Below, one piece after another: positions 8,267 to 20,093 of a stretch of 64,000 nt of DNA. Both the position numbers and the translations under genes were made by a program. A model generated the notes under the pieces. That model was not told where the DNA came from. It was given only the letters and a program-made list of their open reading frames with translations, and searched no databases. Positions within the stretch are counted from its first letter, which is position 1. Every line of letters begins with the position of its first letter. The stretch comes from Dyella lipolytica (GTDB lineage: Bacteria; Pseudomonadota; Gammaproteobacteria; Xanthomonadales; Rhodanobacteraceae): NCBI RefSeq assembly GCF_030160075.1, contig NZ_BSNQ01000003.1, positions 1 through 64,000 on the forward strand, given 5' to 3'.

Positions 8267-9571
8267 CTAGCGCCCGGGCATCCAGCACGGTTGCGCCTCT
8301 GCTTCGCTGAAAATGGCTTCGGCACGGGCGCTCAACCAACGATCAGCCACCGCAATCAGCTCGTCGCCCTCATAGAGCAGCGGACATGCATCGCGCTGCC
8401 ACGGTGGGATAGCGCCGGTCTGGAACAGTGAACGAAGGTCGCGTGTGTAGCGATCACCCGTAGGCTTGATCCTTTCGCCGCCACCGCGCCATCGTACGTT
8501 CAACATGACCGGAAGTTGCGCGGTGGGTTCCAGAGTCAGCAGACCGCCATCAGGCAGTTGCAACGCCTCGCCTTGCCACTGCAGCTCCGCATGCGTTTGC
8601 GCAGCACGGCGTGGCGCCATCGCCCACAGGCGATGCTTCCATACATGTACTTCGGCGCCGGGCCATTGAATGCAGGGCAACTGGCCGTCTTGCGCCGTGC
8701 ACTGACGTTCGATCTGTTGGCGCTGCGCTGTGGTCGGTGCCGGCAAACCTTGAGCATGCAGCCAGTGCGCCAGCAGCGGATCACGCAAGGCGGATGGCAA
8801 GGCGAGCCATCCGCATGCGTCGAGACTGTTGGTAGTGTCATCACGCAAGACTTCAAGCGCGACGAGCCAATCCTGCTGCAAGGTGTCTGCAGCTGCACGG
8901 CATAGCAATGCGCTGTGCGTTATAGACACCACCGCTTGCGGCCAGTGCGCTTTCAGCCGGGGCAGGATGTCATGGCGCAAGTGATTGCGTGCGAGCCGCG
9001 TGTCGTCGTTGGAAGGATCGTGAATACAGGGCAGTTGGTGCACATCGACATAGTCGCAGAGCACCTGTCGCGGCAGGGTCAGCAGCGGCCGCCATAGCAT
9101 GCCGCGACCTAGCGGACGCTGCGCGCGCATACCGCCGAGTCCTTCCGGTCCGGCGCCGCGCAGCAATTTCAGCAGCACTGTTTCTACTTGGTCATCCTGG
9201 TGATGGCCCAGCAACAAACATTCGTTGGCATGCAGGTGTTCGGCGAAGATCGCGTAACGTGCATGACGGGCCGCGGCTTCCAGTCCGATGCCGGCGAGGC
9301 GATCCACTTTGGCGAGGCGTACATCGCAGGCAACGCCAAGCGTTGCGCAGAATGCGCGGCAATGTGCTGCCCAGCGAGCGCTTTCCGTGTGCAGTCCATG
9401 ATCCACATGCAGAGCACGCAGGCCACGCGCATGGGCCTCCGGCAAGCTGGCGAGCGCATGCAGCAGCGCGGTGGAATCCGGCCCGCCGCTGTAGGCCACG
9501 CACAGTGCGCCCGGTTGTTGGGTGCGCAGCGCCAGCTGCAAGGTTTCCAGCAGTGGAACGTTGTTATTCAC
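8267..9571 (-). CDS. tilS: tRNA(Ile)-lysidine synthetase
   Basis: A roughly 434-residue N-type ATP pyrophosphatase that converts C34 of the AUA-reading tRNA-Ile to lysidine. The PP-loop SGGPDSTALLHAL is intact, followed by LHVDHGLH, LLGHHQDDQVETVLLKLLRGAG and RPLL, all typical of TilS. The C-terminal domain (about residues 350-434) is the usual substrate-binding region. The frame is open to 9601, but the GTG at 9569-9571 gives a normal N-terminus and overlaps the upstream NYN gene by 8 bases, suggesting coupling. Neither start has a strong ribosome-binding site. Confidence 0.95.
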   Translation of the reverse strand: MNNNVPLLETLQLALRTQQPGALCVAYSGGPDSTALLHALASLPEAHARGLRALHVDHGLHTESARWAAHCRAFCATLGVACDVRLAKVDRLAGIGLEAAARHARYAIFAEHLHANECLLLGHHQDDQVETVLLKLLRGAGPEGLGGMRAQRPLGRGMLWRPLLTLPRQVLCDYVDVHQLPCIHDPSNDDTRLARNHLRHDILPRLKAHWPQAVVSITHSALLCRAAADTLQQDWLVALEVLRDDTTNSLDACGWLALPSALRDPLLAHWLHAQGLPAPTTAQRQQIERQCTAQDGQLPCIQWPGAEVHVWKHRLWAMAPRRAAQTHAELQWQGEALQLPDGGLLTLEPTAQLPVMLNVRWRGGGERIKPTGDRYTRDLRSLFQTGAIPPWQRDACPLLYEGDELIAVADRWLSARAEAIFSEAEAQPCWMPGR

Positions 9572-10316
9572 GCGTCGCCGGCTTTTGCCTGTTGCGCACA
9601 TAGATCACTTTGGGGCGACCCTCGCCAGGGCTGCGCCGATCCAGTTCGAACAGGTCGATGGCGTCGATCAATTCGCTTAGCTTGCCGTAGCCCCAACTGC
9701 GCGAGTCGAAGTTCGGGCGCTGCTTGGTGATGATCGAACCGACGCCGCCGAGCCCAGCCCAGCCCTCATCGTCGGACGCGGCATCGATAGCGTTGCGCAG
9801 CAGATTGATCAGATTGCTGTCCTGTTTCAGCTGCGCACGTGTGCGTGGTTTGAGCGGTTGCTCCTCATCCGCTTTTGCCGCAAGGATTTCGGTGTAGATG
9901 AATTTGTCGCACGCGGCGAGGAAGGGTTCCGGTGTCTTGCGCTCGCCGAAGCCGTAGACAATCAATCCCGATTCGCGGATGCGCGCCGCCAGCCGAGTGA
10001 AATCGCTGTCGCTGGATACGATGCAGAAACCATCGAAGCGACCCGAATAAAGCAGATCCATCGCATCGATGATCATCGCCGAATCGGTGGCGTTCTTGCC
10101 GCTGGTGTAGCCGAATTGCTGGATCGGTTGGATCGACTGCGTGAGTAGCTGATCTTTCCAACCCTTCAGATGATTGCTGGTCCAGTCGCCATACGCGCGC
10201 TTTACGTGCGCGGTGCCGTATTTGGCCACCTCGGCCAATAGCCCTTCGGCGATCGCCGGCTGGGCATTGTCGGCGTCGATCAGCACGGCGAGTTTGGTTG
10301 CTTGATCGTTGGCCAT
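9564..10316 (-). CDS. NYN domain / OST-HTH (LOTUS) domain protein
   Basis: A 250-residue protein starting at the ATG at 10316 behind AAGGAA. The N-terminal half is a NYN (PIN-like, DUF88) nuclease-type domain: KLAVLIDADNAQPA (residues 8-21), GKNATDSAMIIDAMDLLY, and FCIVSSDSDFTRLAARI; the acidic residues D15, D17 and those in DSD and TDSAMIIDA are candidate metal ligands. The C-terminal part has the OST-HTH/LOTUS signature (LINLLRNAIDAA, GWAGLGGVGSII, NFDSRSWGYGKLSELI), a predicted RNA-binding module. Together these suggest an RNA-acting protein; substrate unknown. It is upstream of and overlaps tilS. Confidence 0.92.
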   Translation of the reverse strand: MANDQATKLAVLIDADNAQPAIAEGLLAEVAKYGTAHVKRAYGDWTSNHLKGWKDQLLTQSIQPIQQFGYTSGKNATDSAMIIDAMDLLYSGRFDGFCIVSSDSDFTRLAARIRESGLIVYGFGERKTPEPFLAACDKFIYTEILAAKADEEQPLKPRTRAQLKQDSNLINLLRNAIDAASDDEGWAGLGGVGSIITKQRPNFDSRSWGYGKLSELIDAIDLFELDRRSPGEGRPKVIYVRNRQKPATRE

Positions 10317-10352
10317 GGGGGGATTCCTTGGATGTCGCGCGCAGGCTACATC

Positions 10353-10424
10353 TTCCTCTCCTCGCTCCCCAAAGCCGAGCACATCCATGTGCTCTCTCCG
10401 CGTACCCCGGAGGGGAGAGGGAGC
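10353..10424. repeat. Intergenic 51-bp-core repeat, copy A
   Basis: The 51-base core at 10358-10408 matches 15259-15309 at 48 of 51 positions. It contains the exact dyad GCACAT-CC-ATGTGC (10379-10392), and its outer parts (CCTCTCC near 10355 and GGGGAGAGG near 10413) are also inverted, so it is a nested palindrome. It lies between accA and the NYN gene. Confidence 0.85.
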
Positions 10425-10435
10425 GGTGCGTGGCG

Positions 10436-11392
10436 TTATTCCTGATACGCGCCGTAGCCGCGCAAACGGTGATAACGCTGTTCCAGAAGCTCAGGTATCG
10501 GCAGGGCTTCCAGCTCATCCAGCTGATTGAGCAACACGGCTTTCAGGCGCACCGCCATCGAATGCGGATTGCGATGCGCGCCGCCCAATGGTTCGCGCAC
10601 GATCTTGTCGATCAGGCCAAGCTCGAACAGACGTGGCGCGGTCATGCCCAGCGCTTCGGCGGCGTCCTTGGTTTTTTCGCCGCTCTTCCAAAGGATGGAG
10701 GCGCAGCCTTCGGGGGTAATGACGGAATAGGTGGAGTACTGCAGCATCAGGGTGCGGTCGCCGACGCCGATGGCCAGCGCGCCACCGGAACCACCTTCGC
10801 CGATGACGGTGCAGACGATCGGCGTTTTCAGCTCCGCCATTTCAAGCAAGTTACGGGCGATGGCTTCGCTCTGGCCGCGCTCTTCGGCGCCGATGCCGGG
10901 GTAGGCACCCATGGTGTCGATGAAGGTGAGCAGCGGCAGTTTGAAACGCTCGGCCATCTTCATCAGGCGCAACGCCTTGCGGTAGCCCTCAGGGCGGGGC
11001 ATGCCGAAGTTGCGCTTGAGCTTGCCCTTCGTATCGCGCGCTTTCTGGTGGCCGATGATCACGACCGAGCGGCCATTGATGCGGCCCAGGCCGCCGACGA
11101 TGGCGCCGTCGTCGGCATAGGCGCGATCGCCGGCCAATTCATGAAACTCCTCGCACATCACGCTGATGTAATCGAGCGTATAGGGGCGTGCGGGATGGCG
11201 CGAAAGCTGAGTGGTCTGCCACGAATCCAGATTGCGGAAGATGTCCGCCGTCTTGATCTTCATTTTCTCGCGCAGGCGGCGAATTTCGTCGTCGATGTTG
11301 ACGGCCTGGCCACTGCTGGCGTGGCGCAGTTCCTCGATCTTGGCTTCGAGATCGGCAATCGGTTGTTCGAAATCGAGGAAGTTGGGATTCAT
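10436..11392 (-). CDS. accA: Acetyl-CoA carboxylase carboxyltransferase subunit alpha
   Basis: A 318-residue subunit that, with AccD, transfers CO2 from carboxybiotin to acetyl-CoA to form malonyl-CoA, the first committed step of fatty-acid synthesis. The start ATG at 11392 ([12 protein letters not shown]) matches the family N-terminus; the frame runs open to 11599 without conserved sequence. Diagnostic segments are [67 protein letters not shown] and [11 protein letters not shown]. It follows dnaE by 115 bp, the classical order, and seems to have its own promoter in that gap. Confidence 0.98.
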   Translation of the reverse strand: MNPNFLDFEQPIADLEAKIEELRHASSGQAVNIDDEIRRLREKMKIKTADIFRNLDSWQTTQLSRHPARPYTLDYISVMCEEFHELAGDRAYADDGAIVGGLGRINGRSVVIIGHQKARDTKGKLKRNFGMPRPEGYRKALRLMKMAERFKLPLLTFIDTMGAYPGIGAEERGQSEAIARNLLEMAELKTPIVCTVIGEGGSGGALAIGVGDRTLMLQYSTYSVITPEGCASILWKSGEKTKDAAEALGMTAPRLFELGLIDKIVREPLGGAHRNPHSMAVRLKAVLLNQLDELEALPIPELLEQRYHRLRGYGAYQE

Positions 11393-11421
11393 TCGGGCAC
11401 GGGGTGGCACGGAAGCGGGGC

Positions 11422-11451
11422 AGTATACCGGGGCGGCCAAAAAGGCGGGAA
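11422..11451 (-). promoter_or_regulatory. Candidate accA promoter
   Basis: On the minus strand TATACT (11427-11422) is a 5/6 match to a sigma-70 -10 box, about 30 bases before the accA start. The -35 is weak (TTCCCG at 11451-11446, spacer 18). The stretch from TTCCCGCC to TATACT resembles the region upstream of frr. Confidence 0.45.
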
Positions 11452-11507
11452 CGGGGGCGTATGGGATAGGTGGGGTGGCAACGGCATGGTGGCCCCTTTT
11501 GTGACCC

Positions 11508-15056
<3,549 letters not shown>

Positions 15057-15145
15057 GGCTCGCACGCGAAGCAATGTCTCAGCCTAGCGGTGTGGTCGGG
15101 TGCGGGCAAGAATTGACAAGCAGGCGCTTGCCAGATGCTCAGCCT

Positions 15146-15167
15146 CCTCTCCCCTTTTGGGGAGAGG
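15146..15167. repeat. GC-rich hairpin CCTCTCCCC/GGGGAGAGG
   Basis: A perfect 9-bp inverted repeat with a TTTT loop, followed by ATTGAGGTGAGGGG. The same arm type recurs at 27065-27084 and 53225-53247 and at the edges of the 51-bp repeats. It may act as a weak terminator or be part of a dispersed repeat. Confidence 0.6.
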
Positions 15168-15174
15168 ATTGAGG

Positions 15175-15248
15175 TGAGGGGCCAATCTTGCGATGAACCT
15201 TCATCAGAGCATGCTCTGAATCATCCGTTAGGCAAGATTGGCCCCTCA
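15175..15248. repeat. 17-bp perfect inverted repeat around a 16-bp palindrome
   Basis: TGAGGGGCCAATCTTGC (15175-15191) is exactly inverted at 15232-15248. Between the arms lies TCAGAGCATGCTCTGA (15204-15219), itself a perfect palindrome. Together with the hairpin at 15146 and the 51-bp repeat at 15259, it fills most of the 291-base gap between dnaE and the small gene at 15348. Confidence 0.8.
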
Positions 15249-15253
15249 TCCCA

Positions 15254-15325
15254 ACCTTCTCCTCGCTCCTCAAAGCCGAGCATATCCATGTGCTCTCCCC
15301 GCGTACCCCAAAGGGGGGAAGGGGC
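15254..15325. repeat. Intergenic 51-bp-core repeat, copy B
   Basis: The core at 15259-15309 matches copy A (10358-10408) in 48 of 51 bases; the central dyad has one mismatch here (GCATAT-CC-ATGTGC). Both copies lie in the same orientation and flank the dnaE-accA unit. Confidence 0.85.
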
Positions 15326-15347
15326 TAACGCAGAGAGCGGCGCACCT

Positions 15348-15545
15348 TTAGTGCACGCGGAACCGTTCATCGACAACCGGTTGGGTGTAGTGCGAAAGAC
15401 CTTCCACACTTAGCGGCCGATGGTCGTAGTCCAGGTGGTGCGGGCTGACATCGGCATGATTCGGTGGCGCGTCCGGGGCTTCGGCGGGTGCGTCGTTGGC
15501 TGACTGTTTTTCCGATGTAGGGCGGCGGCGGAAAGCAAGCATCAT
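15348..15545 (-). CDS. Small hypothetical protein
   Basis: A 65-residue frame starting with MMLAFRRRP at 15545 behind a reasonable GGAGAG site, on the same strand as its neighbours rnhB and dnaE. The N-terminus is basic, the middle Ala/Pro/Asp-rich, and the C-terminus His/Tyr-containing (HHLDYDHRPL). No domain is recognised. The ribosome-binding site and orientation support it, but the frame is short and could be chance. Confidence 0.4.
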   Translation of the reverse strand: MMLAFRRRPTSEKQSANDAPAEAPDAPPNHADVSPHHLDYDHRPLSVEGLSHYTQPVVDERFRVH

Positions 15546-15777
15546 GACACTCTCCAGAAAATCCGTTGCGCGTGACGCACGGTGGTTCTTCCACGAGCAT
15601 CGCGGCATCGGGCGGCTGACGGTAGCGTCCGTGCGGAGTGGTCGCCGGGTCAGTGCATGCGGTCTGTCGCAGCGGCCTTGCGGTTCTATTCCTATGCCTG
15701 CTTGGATGTGCGCGCAATAGGAAAGGTGGCATGGTTGGATGAACGCAAGCGACGATGAAAGCGGACCGGCGTTCGAT

Positions 15778-16419
15778 TCAGAACAACTGCCCCTGGTCCA
15801 ACAAGCGCTTCACGGGCGCAAAGCTGCGGCGGTGCTGACTGCACGGGCCTAGGCGCTCCAGTGCGGCCAAGTGAGCAGGTGTGGGATAACCCTTGTGAAC
15901 AGCGAAACCGTAACCTGGATGTTGCGTTTCCATCGCGACCATCAATCGGTCGCGGCTTACTTTGGCCAGGATGGATGCCGCGCTGATGGCTGGTTCAAGC
16001 GCATCGCCTCCAACGATGGCGCGCCCTGGGCAAGGCAGATCCTTGGGCAGGCGGTTGCCGTCGATAAGCGCCTCGGTGGCAGTGAGAGTCAAACCGGCGA
16101 CGGCGCGGCTCATGCCGGTCATGGTGGCTTGGAAAATATTGAGGCGATCGATTTCTTCCGGCTCGATTACCACCACGCAATAAGCTAGCGCGTGTTCCAT
16201 GATCAGCGGATAGAGGCGTTCGCGGCGGACTTCGCTGAGCTTCTTGGAATCGTCCAGTCCGTCGATGGGTTCGAGCGGATTGAGTACGACTGCTGCAACG
16301 ACCACGGGTCCCGCCAAAGGGCCGCGTCCCGCTTCGTCGACACCGGCGACGAATACGCGCGTTGTGTCGTTCTCTCCAGCGGATCGAGGCGTGGGGACCG
16401 GGCTAGCCATCAACGTCAT
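15778..16419 (-). CDS. rnhB: Ribonuclease HII
   Basis: A 213-residue type 2 RNase H that removes ribonucleotides from DNA and RNA primers. The start of the catalytic fold [21 protein letters not shown] (residues 23-43) carries the first Asp-Glu pair; [11 protein letters not shown] and the later [22 protein letters not shown] with its Asp and KGYPTPAH are present. The ATG at 16419 or 16410 may be used. It follows lpxB by 12 bases, so it is in the same operon. Confidence 0.97.
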   Translation of the reverse strand: MTLMASPVPTPRSAGENDTTRVFVAGVDEAGRGPLAGPVVVAAVVLNPLEPIDGLDDSKKLSEVRRERLYPLIMEHALAYCVVVIEPEEIDRLNIFQATMTGMSRAVAGLTLTATEALIDGNRLPKDLPCPGRAIVGGDALEPAISAASILAKVSRDRLMVAMETQHPGYGFAVHKGYPTPAHLAALERLGPCSQHRRSFAPVKRLLDQGQLF

Positions 16420-16431
16420 GGAGCATGTGTA

Positions 16432-17646
16432 TCACCGGCTTGCGGTGGCAGGTTTGTCGAGCAGTTCCACAATCGCCGCCGCCGCATGATCACCGGCGCG
16501 GCCATGCAGATTGCCGCGCAAGCTCTCGTGCAGCTGTTCGAATGCGGCGACGATCGCGCCGCGCCTTTCGCTGTCATGGAAGAGTTCGAGCGTGGCGTCG
16601 GCCAGCTTCGCTGCCGTGCAGTTGTCCTGCATCAGTTCGGGTACCAGCATCGCATCGGCGCCCATGCCGCAGGCGCGAGCGAGGATATTGGGTAGCGCGT
16701 AGACATCGGTCTTGAGCATGTTGAGCATGCGCGCAATGCGATAACTCACAGGCGAAACACGATAGCCCACGACCATCGGACGTTTGGCGAGCATCGCTTC
16801 CAGCGTGGCCGTGCCGGAGGCGAGCAACACGACATCGGCGGCGAGCATCGCGTCGTGCGCTTGGCCGTCGAGCAGCATGGGCATCATCTCGTCGTGGGGG
16901 CCACGTGCAAGCATGGTCTTGAGCGTTGCGAGTGCGCGCGGATTGGCGGCGGGGATGACGACGCGCAAACCAGGCAATGCGGCGGCGACGCGTCGCGCTG
17001 CATCCAGGAAAGGTGCGCCCAACCGTTCCAGCTCGGAATGACGGCTGCCAGGCAGCACGGCGAGAACAGGTACATCCAGCGGCAGCTGCAAGGCGCGGCG
17101 CGCGGGAATACGGTCGGAGACGAGCGGGAAGCGGTCGGCCAACGGATGACCGACGAAGCGAGCGTCGATGCCGTGCTTGCCGTAGATCGGTGGTTCCATC
17201 GGGAACAGGCACAGTACCCGGTTCGCGCTTTGGCCGATTTTTTCCGCGCGGTTTTCGCGCCAGGCCCAGATCGACGGGCTGACGTAATGCACGGTGCGCA
17301 AGCCGGCTTGTTTCAAGCGACGCTCGACGCCGAGATTGAAATCGGGCGCATCGATGCCGATCACGACGATGGGTTTTTCGGCCATGAGTCGTGCGACCAG
17401 TTCTTTGCGCAACGCGAACAGACGCGGCAGGTGGCTGACCACTTCGGCGAAACCGAATAACGACAGCTCGCGCATGTCGTGCCACGACTCGAAGCCCTGC
17501 TGTTGCATGCGGGGGCCGCCGATGCCGGCGAAGCGGGCGTGCGGATAGTGGCGGCGTAGCGCGACGATGAGGTCTGCGCCGAGTTGGTCGCCGGAGTCTT
17601 CTCCGGCGATGATGGCTATCAAGGGGCTGTTGGAGTCGTTAGACAT
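16432..17646 (-). CDS. lpxB: Lipid-A-disaccharide synthase
   Basis: A 404-residue GT19-family glycosyltransferase that joins UDP-2,3-diacylglucosamine and lipid X into the lipid A disaccharide at the inner membrane. Start at the ATG at 17646 (MSNDSNSP); motifs include AGEDSGDQLGADLI, FAGIGGPRMQQQGFES, DAPDFNLGVERRLKQ, HYVSPSIWAWRENRAEKI, VGHPLAD, LPGSRHSE and ASGTATLEAML. It follows lpxA by 45 bases. Confidence 0.98.
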   Translation of the reverse strand: MSNDSNSPLIAIIAGEDSGDQLGADLIVALRRHYPHARFAGIGGPRMQQQGFESWHDMRELSLFGFAEVVSHLPRLFALRKELVARLMAEKPIVVIGIDAPDFNLGVERRLKQAGLRTVHYVSPSIWAWRENRAEKIGQSANRVLCLFPMEPPIYGKHGIDARFVGHPLADRFPLVSDRIPARRALQLPLDVPVLAVLPGSRHSELERLGAPFLDAARRVAAALPGLRVVIPAANPRALATLKTMLARGPHDEMMPMLLDGQAHDAMLAADVVLLASGTATLEAMLAKRPMVVGYRVSPVSYRIARMLNMLKTDVYALPNILARACGMGADAMLVPELMQDNCTAAKLADATLELFHDSERRGAIVAAFEQLHESLRGNLHGRAGDHAAAAIVELLDKPATASR

Positions 17647-17691
17647 GTCAAGCAAAGCCCGTGTTTGATTTGTTGATATGCGGGGCGCATA

Positions 17692-18465
17692 TCAACGCGC
17701 CAACCCCCGTTCACTGCGGTCGAGGAATTCGAGCATGGCGCGCACGTCCTCGCTTTCCTTCGCTTGTTCCACCAATTGCTCGCGTGCCTCAGCCAGCGGC
17801 AGGCCCGAGGTGTAGAGCGTGCGGTAGGCGCGCTTGATGGCCGTGATGCGTTCCGGCTCGAAGCCGCGGCGCTTGAGGCCGGTGGTGTTCAAGCCGCGCG
17901 GACGTCCGCTCTGGTCGTTGGCCATCATCAGGAACGGAGGCACGTCCGCCCCGAGCAGGCAACCCATCGCGATGAATGCGTGCTCGCCGATCTTGCAGAA
18001 CTGATGAGCGCCGGAGTAACCGGAGAATACCGTCCAGTCGCCGACTTCCACGTGGCCGGCCAGGGCCGAATAATTGGAGAAGATGGTGTGATTGCCGATC
18101 TTGCAGTCGTGCGCGACGTGCACATAGGCCAGCAGCCAGTTGTCGTTGCCGATGCTCGTTACACCGCCGCCGTCGCCCGTGCCGCGATTGACGGTAACGA
18201 ATTCGCGAATCAGGTTGCGATCGCCGATGACCAACTCGGTACGTTCGCCGTCGAACTTCATGTCTTGCGGGTCGCCGCCCAGCGAGGCGAATTGCGCGAT
18301 GCGATTGTCGCGTCCGATCCGCGCCGGCCCTTCGATGACGACGTGGGGTCCGATGATGGTGCCATCGCCGATATGCACGTCGGCACCGATCACAGTGAAG
18401 GCGCCAATGCGGACATTGGCACCGATGACGGCAGATGGATCGATCTGCGCAGTCGGATGAATCAT
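17692..18465 (-). CDS. lpxA: UDP-N-acetylglucosamine acyltransferase
   Basis: A 257-residue left-handed beta-helix acyltransferase, first enzyme of lipid A synthesis. The start ATG (18463-18465) overlaps the fabZ stop as ATGA. Hexapeptide repeats run from residue 2 ([20 protein letters not shown]) to about 190, with the catalytic-His segment [17 protein letters not shown] and the tail [20 protein letters not shown]. Confidence 0.98.
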   Translation of the reverse strand: MIHPTAQIDPSAVIGANVRIGAFTVIGADVHIGDGTIIGPHVVIEGPARIGRDNRIAQFASLGGDPQDMKFDGERTELVIGDRNLIREFVTVNRGTGDGGGVTSIGNDNWLLAYVHVAHDCKIGNHTIFSNYSALAGHVEVGDWTVFSGYSGAHQFCKIGEHAFIAMGCLLGADVPPFLMMANDQSGRPRGLNTTGLKRRGFEPERITAIKRAYRTLYTSGLPLAEAREQLVEQAKESEDVRAMLEFLDRSERGLAR

Positions 18466-18935
18466 TTCTCGGACCTCGCGGCGCACATCAACTCGCAGCT
18501 CGCCACTTCCTTGCCGTCGACCAGGGTGCGTGCCTCAAACAGGCCCATGCTGCGGAACAGGCGCTTTAGGCGCACTTCCATGCGCAACTGGTCGCCCGGC
18601 ACGACGGGTGCATTGAAACGCGCGTTATCGACCTTGGCCAGATAGAACAGCGCGCTGGCTGAGTTGCCCTTCATGCGTGCGCTGATTTGCGTCAACAAGC
18701 CGGCCGACTGCGCCATGGCTTCGACGATCAGTACGCCCGGCATGACCGGATGGCCCGGAAAATGTCCGTTGAAGAACGGTTCGTTGATGGTCACGTTCTT
18801 CAGCGTCACCACGCTCTGTTCCGGCACGATCTCGATCACGCGGTCGACCAGCAGGAACGGAAAGCGATGCGGCAGCAGCTGCTGAATCTGCTCCACGTTC
18901 ACCGGCAGCGTGATCGAAGCGGTGTTGTCAGTCAT
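18462..18935 (-). CDS. fabZ: 3-hydroxyacyl-ACP dehydratase FabZ
   Basis: A 157-residue hot-dog-fold dehydratase of fatty-acid elongation. [40 protein letters not shown] (catalytic His and Glu in this stretch) and the later [19 protein letters not shown] are conserved. The ATG at 18935 sits behind AAGGATAA and overlaps the lpxD end by 8 bases; the stop overlaps lpxA by 4. Tight coupling with lpxD and lpxA places acyl-ACP partition between phospholipid and lipid A under one transcript. Confidence 0.98.
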   Translation of the reverse strand: MTDNTASITLPVNVEQIQQLLPHRFPFLLVDRVIEIVPEQSVVTLKNVTINEPFFNGHFPGHPVMPGVLIVEAMAQSAGLLTQISARMKGNSASALFYLAKVDNARFNAPVVPGDQLRMEVRLKRLFRSMGLFEARTLVDGKEVASCELMCAARSEK

Positions 18936-19956
18936 CGTTATTATCCTTTTCCAGCGCCGACAATCGGCGCGCGTACTCGTCCAGGTGCTTGAAGCGCGCA
19001 GCATTGCGGCGCCACTGACGGTTTTCCTGCAGCGGCACGCCGGAGGAATACTCACCGGCCTCCCGAATCGAATGTGTCACCAGACTCTTGGCCGTAATGG
19101 TAACGCGGTCGGCCACTTCCAGATGCCCCAGCACGCCGGCGTTGCCGCCGATCATGCAGTAGCGGCCAATTTTCGCACTGCCGGCCACCGCTGCACAGCC
19201 TGCCATGGCGGTATGCGCGCCGATATAGACGTTATGGGCGATCTGAATCTGGTTGTCCAGCCGCACGTCTTCTTCCAACACGGTGTCGTCCAGTGCACCG
19301 CGGTCGATGGTGGTATTGGCACCGACTTCACAATCGTCGCCGATGCGCACGCCACCGAGTTGCGGCAGTTTTACCCAATGGTCGCGGTCAAAAGCCAGGC
19401 CGAAGCCGTCTGAGCCGATCACCGCGCCGGGATGCACGAGCACGCGTTTGCCCAAGGTCACGCGCGTGACCAGGGTGACGCGGGCGACCAGTCGCGACTG
19501 TGCGCCGACGATGCATTCGGAGCCGATGATGCAATGTGGACCGAGTACGGCACCGTCTTCGACGATGGCACCGTCTTCGATCACGCAACAAGGGCCTACG
19601 CTTGCAGTGGCGCTCACCCGTGCACCGGGAGCGATGACTGCGCTGGGATGCACGCCCTGTGCGGCGGCTGGCAGACGCTCGAACAGTGCAGCGATGCGCG
19701 CATAAGTCACGTACGGATCATGCGCGATCAGCGCGGAAGTAGGGCAGCTGGCCAGCGCATCGGCGCCCAGCACCACTACGCCGGCGTGCGTGCTCGCCAG
19801 TTGTGCGGCGTATTTGCTGTTGGCCAGAAAGCTCAGCTGGCTGGGGCCCGCACCGGCCAGTGTGCCGACACCGTCGATGAGGCGTGCGCCGTCACCCTTG
19901 AACTCAAGGGCGAAGCGTTCGGCGAGTTCGGCCACGCTGAATTGGATCGTGCTCAT
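18928..19956 (-). CDS. lpxD: UDP-3-O-(3-hydroxyacyl)glucosamine N-acyltransferase
   Basis: A 342-residue trimeric beta-helix acyltransferase, third step of lipid A synthesis. The uridine-binding N-terminal domain (residues 1-100, with LSFLANSKYAAQL) is followed by hexapeptide repeats, including IEDGAIVEDGAVLGPHCIIG, the IGSDGFGLAFD motif and HNVYIGAHTAMAGCAAVAGS with the catalytic His. A C-terminal helix ends in [11 protein letters not shown]. There is no skp gene between bamA and lpxD. Confidence 0.98.
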   Translation of the reverse strand: MSTIQFSVAELAERFALEFKGDGARLIDGVGTLAGAGPSQLSFLANSKYAAQLASTHAGVVVLGADALASCPTSALIAHDPYVTYARIAALFERLPAAAQGVHPSAVIAPGARVSATASVGPCCVIEDGAIVEDGAVLGPHCIIGSECIVGAQSRLVARVTLVTRVTLGKRVLVHPGAVIGSDGFGLAFDRDHWVKLPQLGGVRIGDDCEVGANTTIDRGALDDTVLEEDVRLDNQIQIAHNVYIGAHTAMAGCAAVAGSAKIGRYCMIGGNAGVLGHLEVADRVTITAKSLVTHSIREAGEYSSGVPLQENRQWRRNAARFKHLDEYARRLSALEKDNNDD

Positions 19957-20027
19957 GCAAGGTTCCCCGGCATGCGGCGCATTGTAGGGGGTGAATCCTG
20001 GCTGCGCGCACTATTTTGCGGATCTAA

Positions 20028-20056
20028 AAGAAAGCGCGGCATAGCCGCGCTTTCTT
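20028..20056 (-). terminator. Terminator-like hairpin after bamA
   Basis: AAGAAAGCGCGGC (20028-20040) and GCCGCGCTTTCTT (20044-20056) form a perfect 13-bp stem with a 3-base loop. On the minus strand the stem ends in CTTTCTTTT. It lies 38 bases past the bamA stop, so lpxD may rely on readthrough or on its own start signal (TACAAT at 19986-19981 is a possible -10). Confidence 0.8.
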
Positions 20057-20093
20057 GAAACGTGCCCTTGCGGACAGATCAGGGCTTACGGCC

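Noticed and set aside
10309-10530. Small open frames across the 51-bp repeats
   Set aside because: They arise from the repeat sequence on either strand and are typical false hypothetical proteins.
15367-15732. 121-codon minus-strand frame overlapping the small gene at 15348
   Set aside because: Different frame from the one with the ribosome-binding site; Arg/Pro-rich composition typical of an out-of-frame shadow.
19543-19585. Short tandem repeat CGACGATGGCACCGTCTT as a CRISPR or regulatory repeat
   Set aside because: It lies inside lpxD and encodes consecutive hexapeptide turns of the beta-helix.
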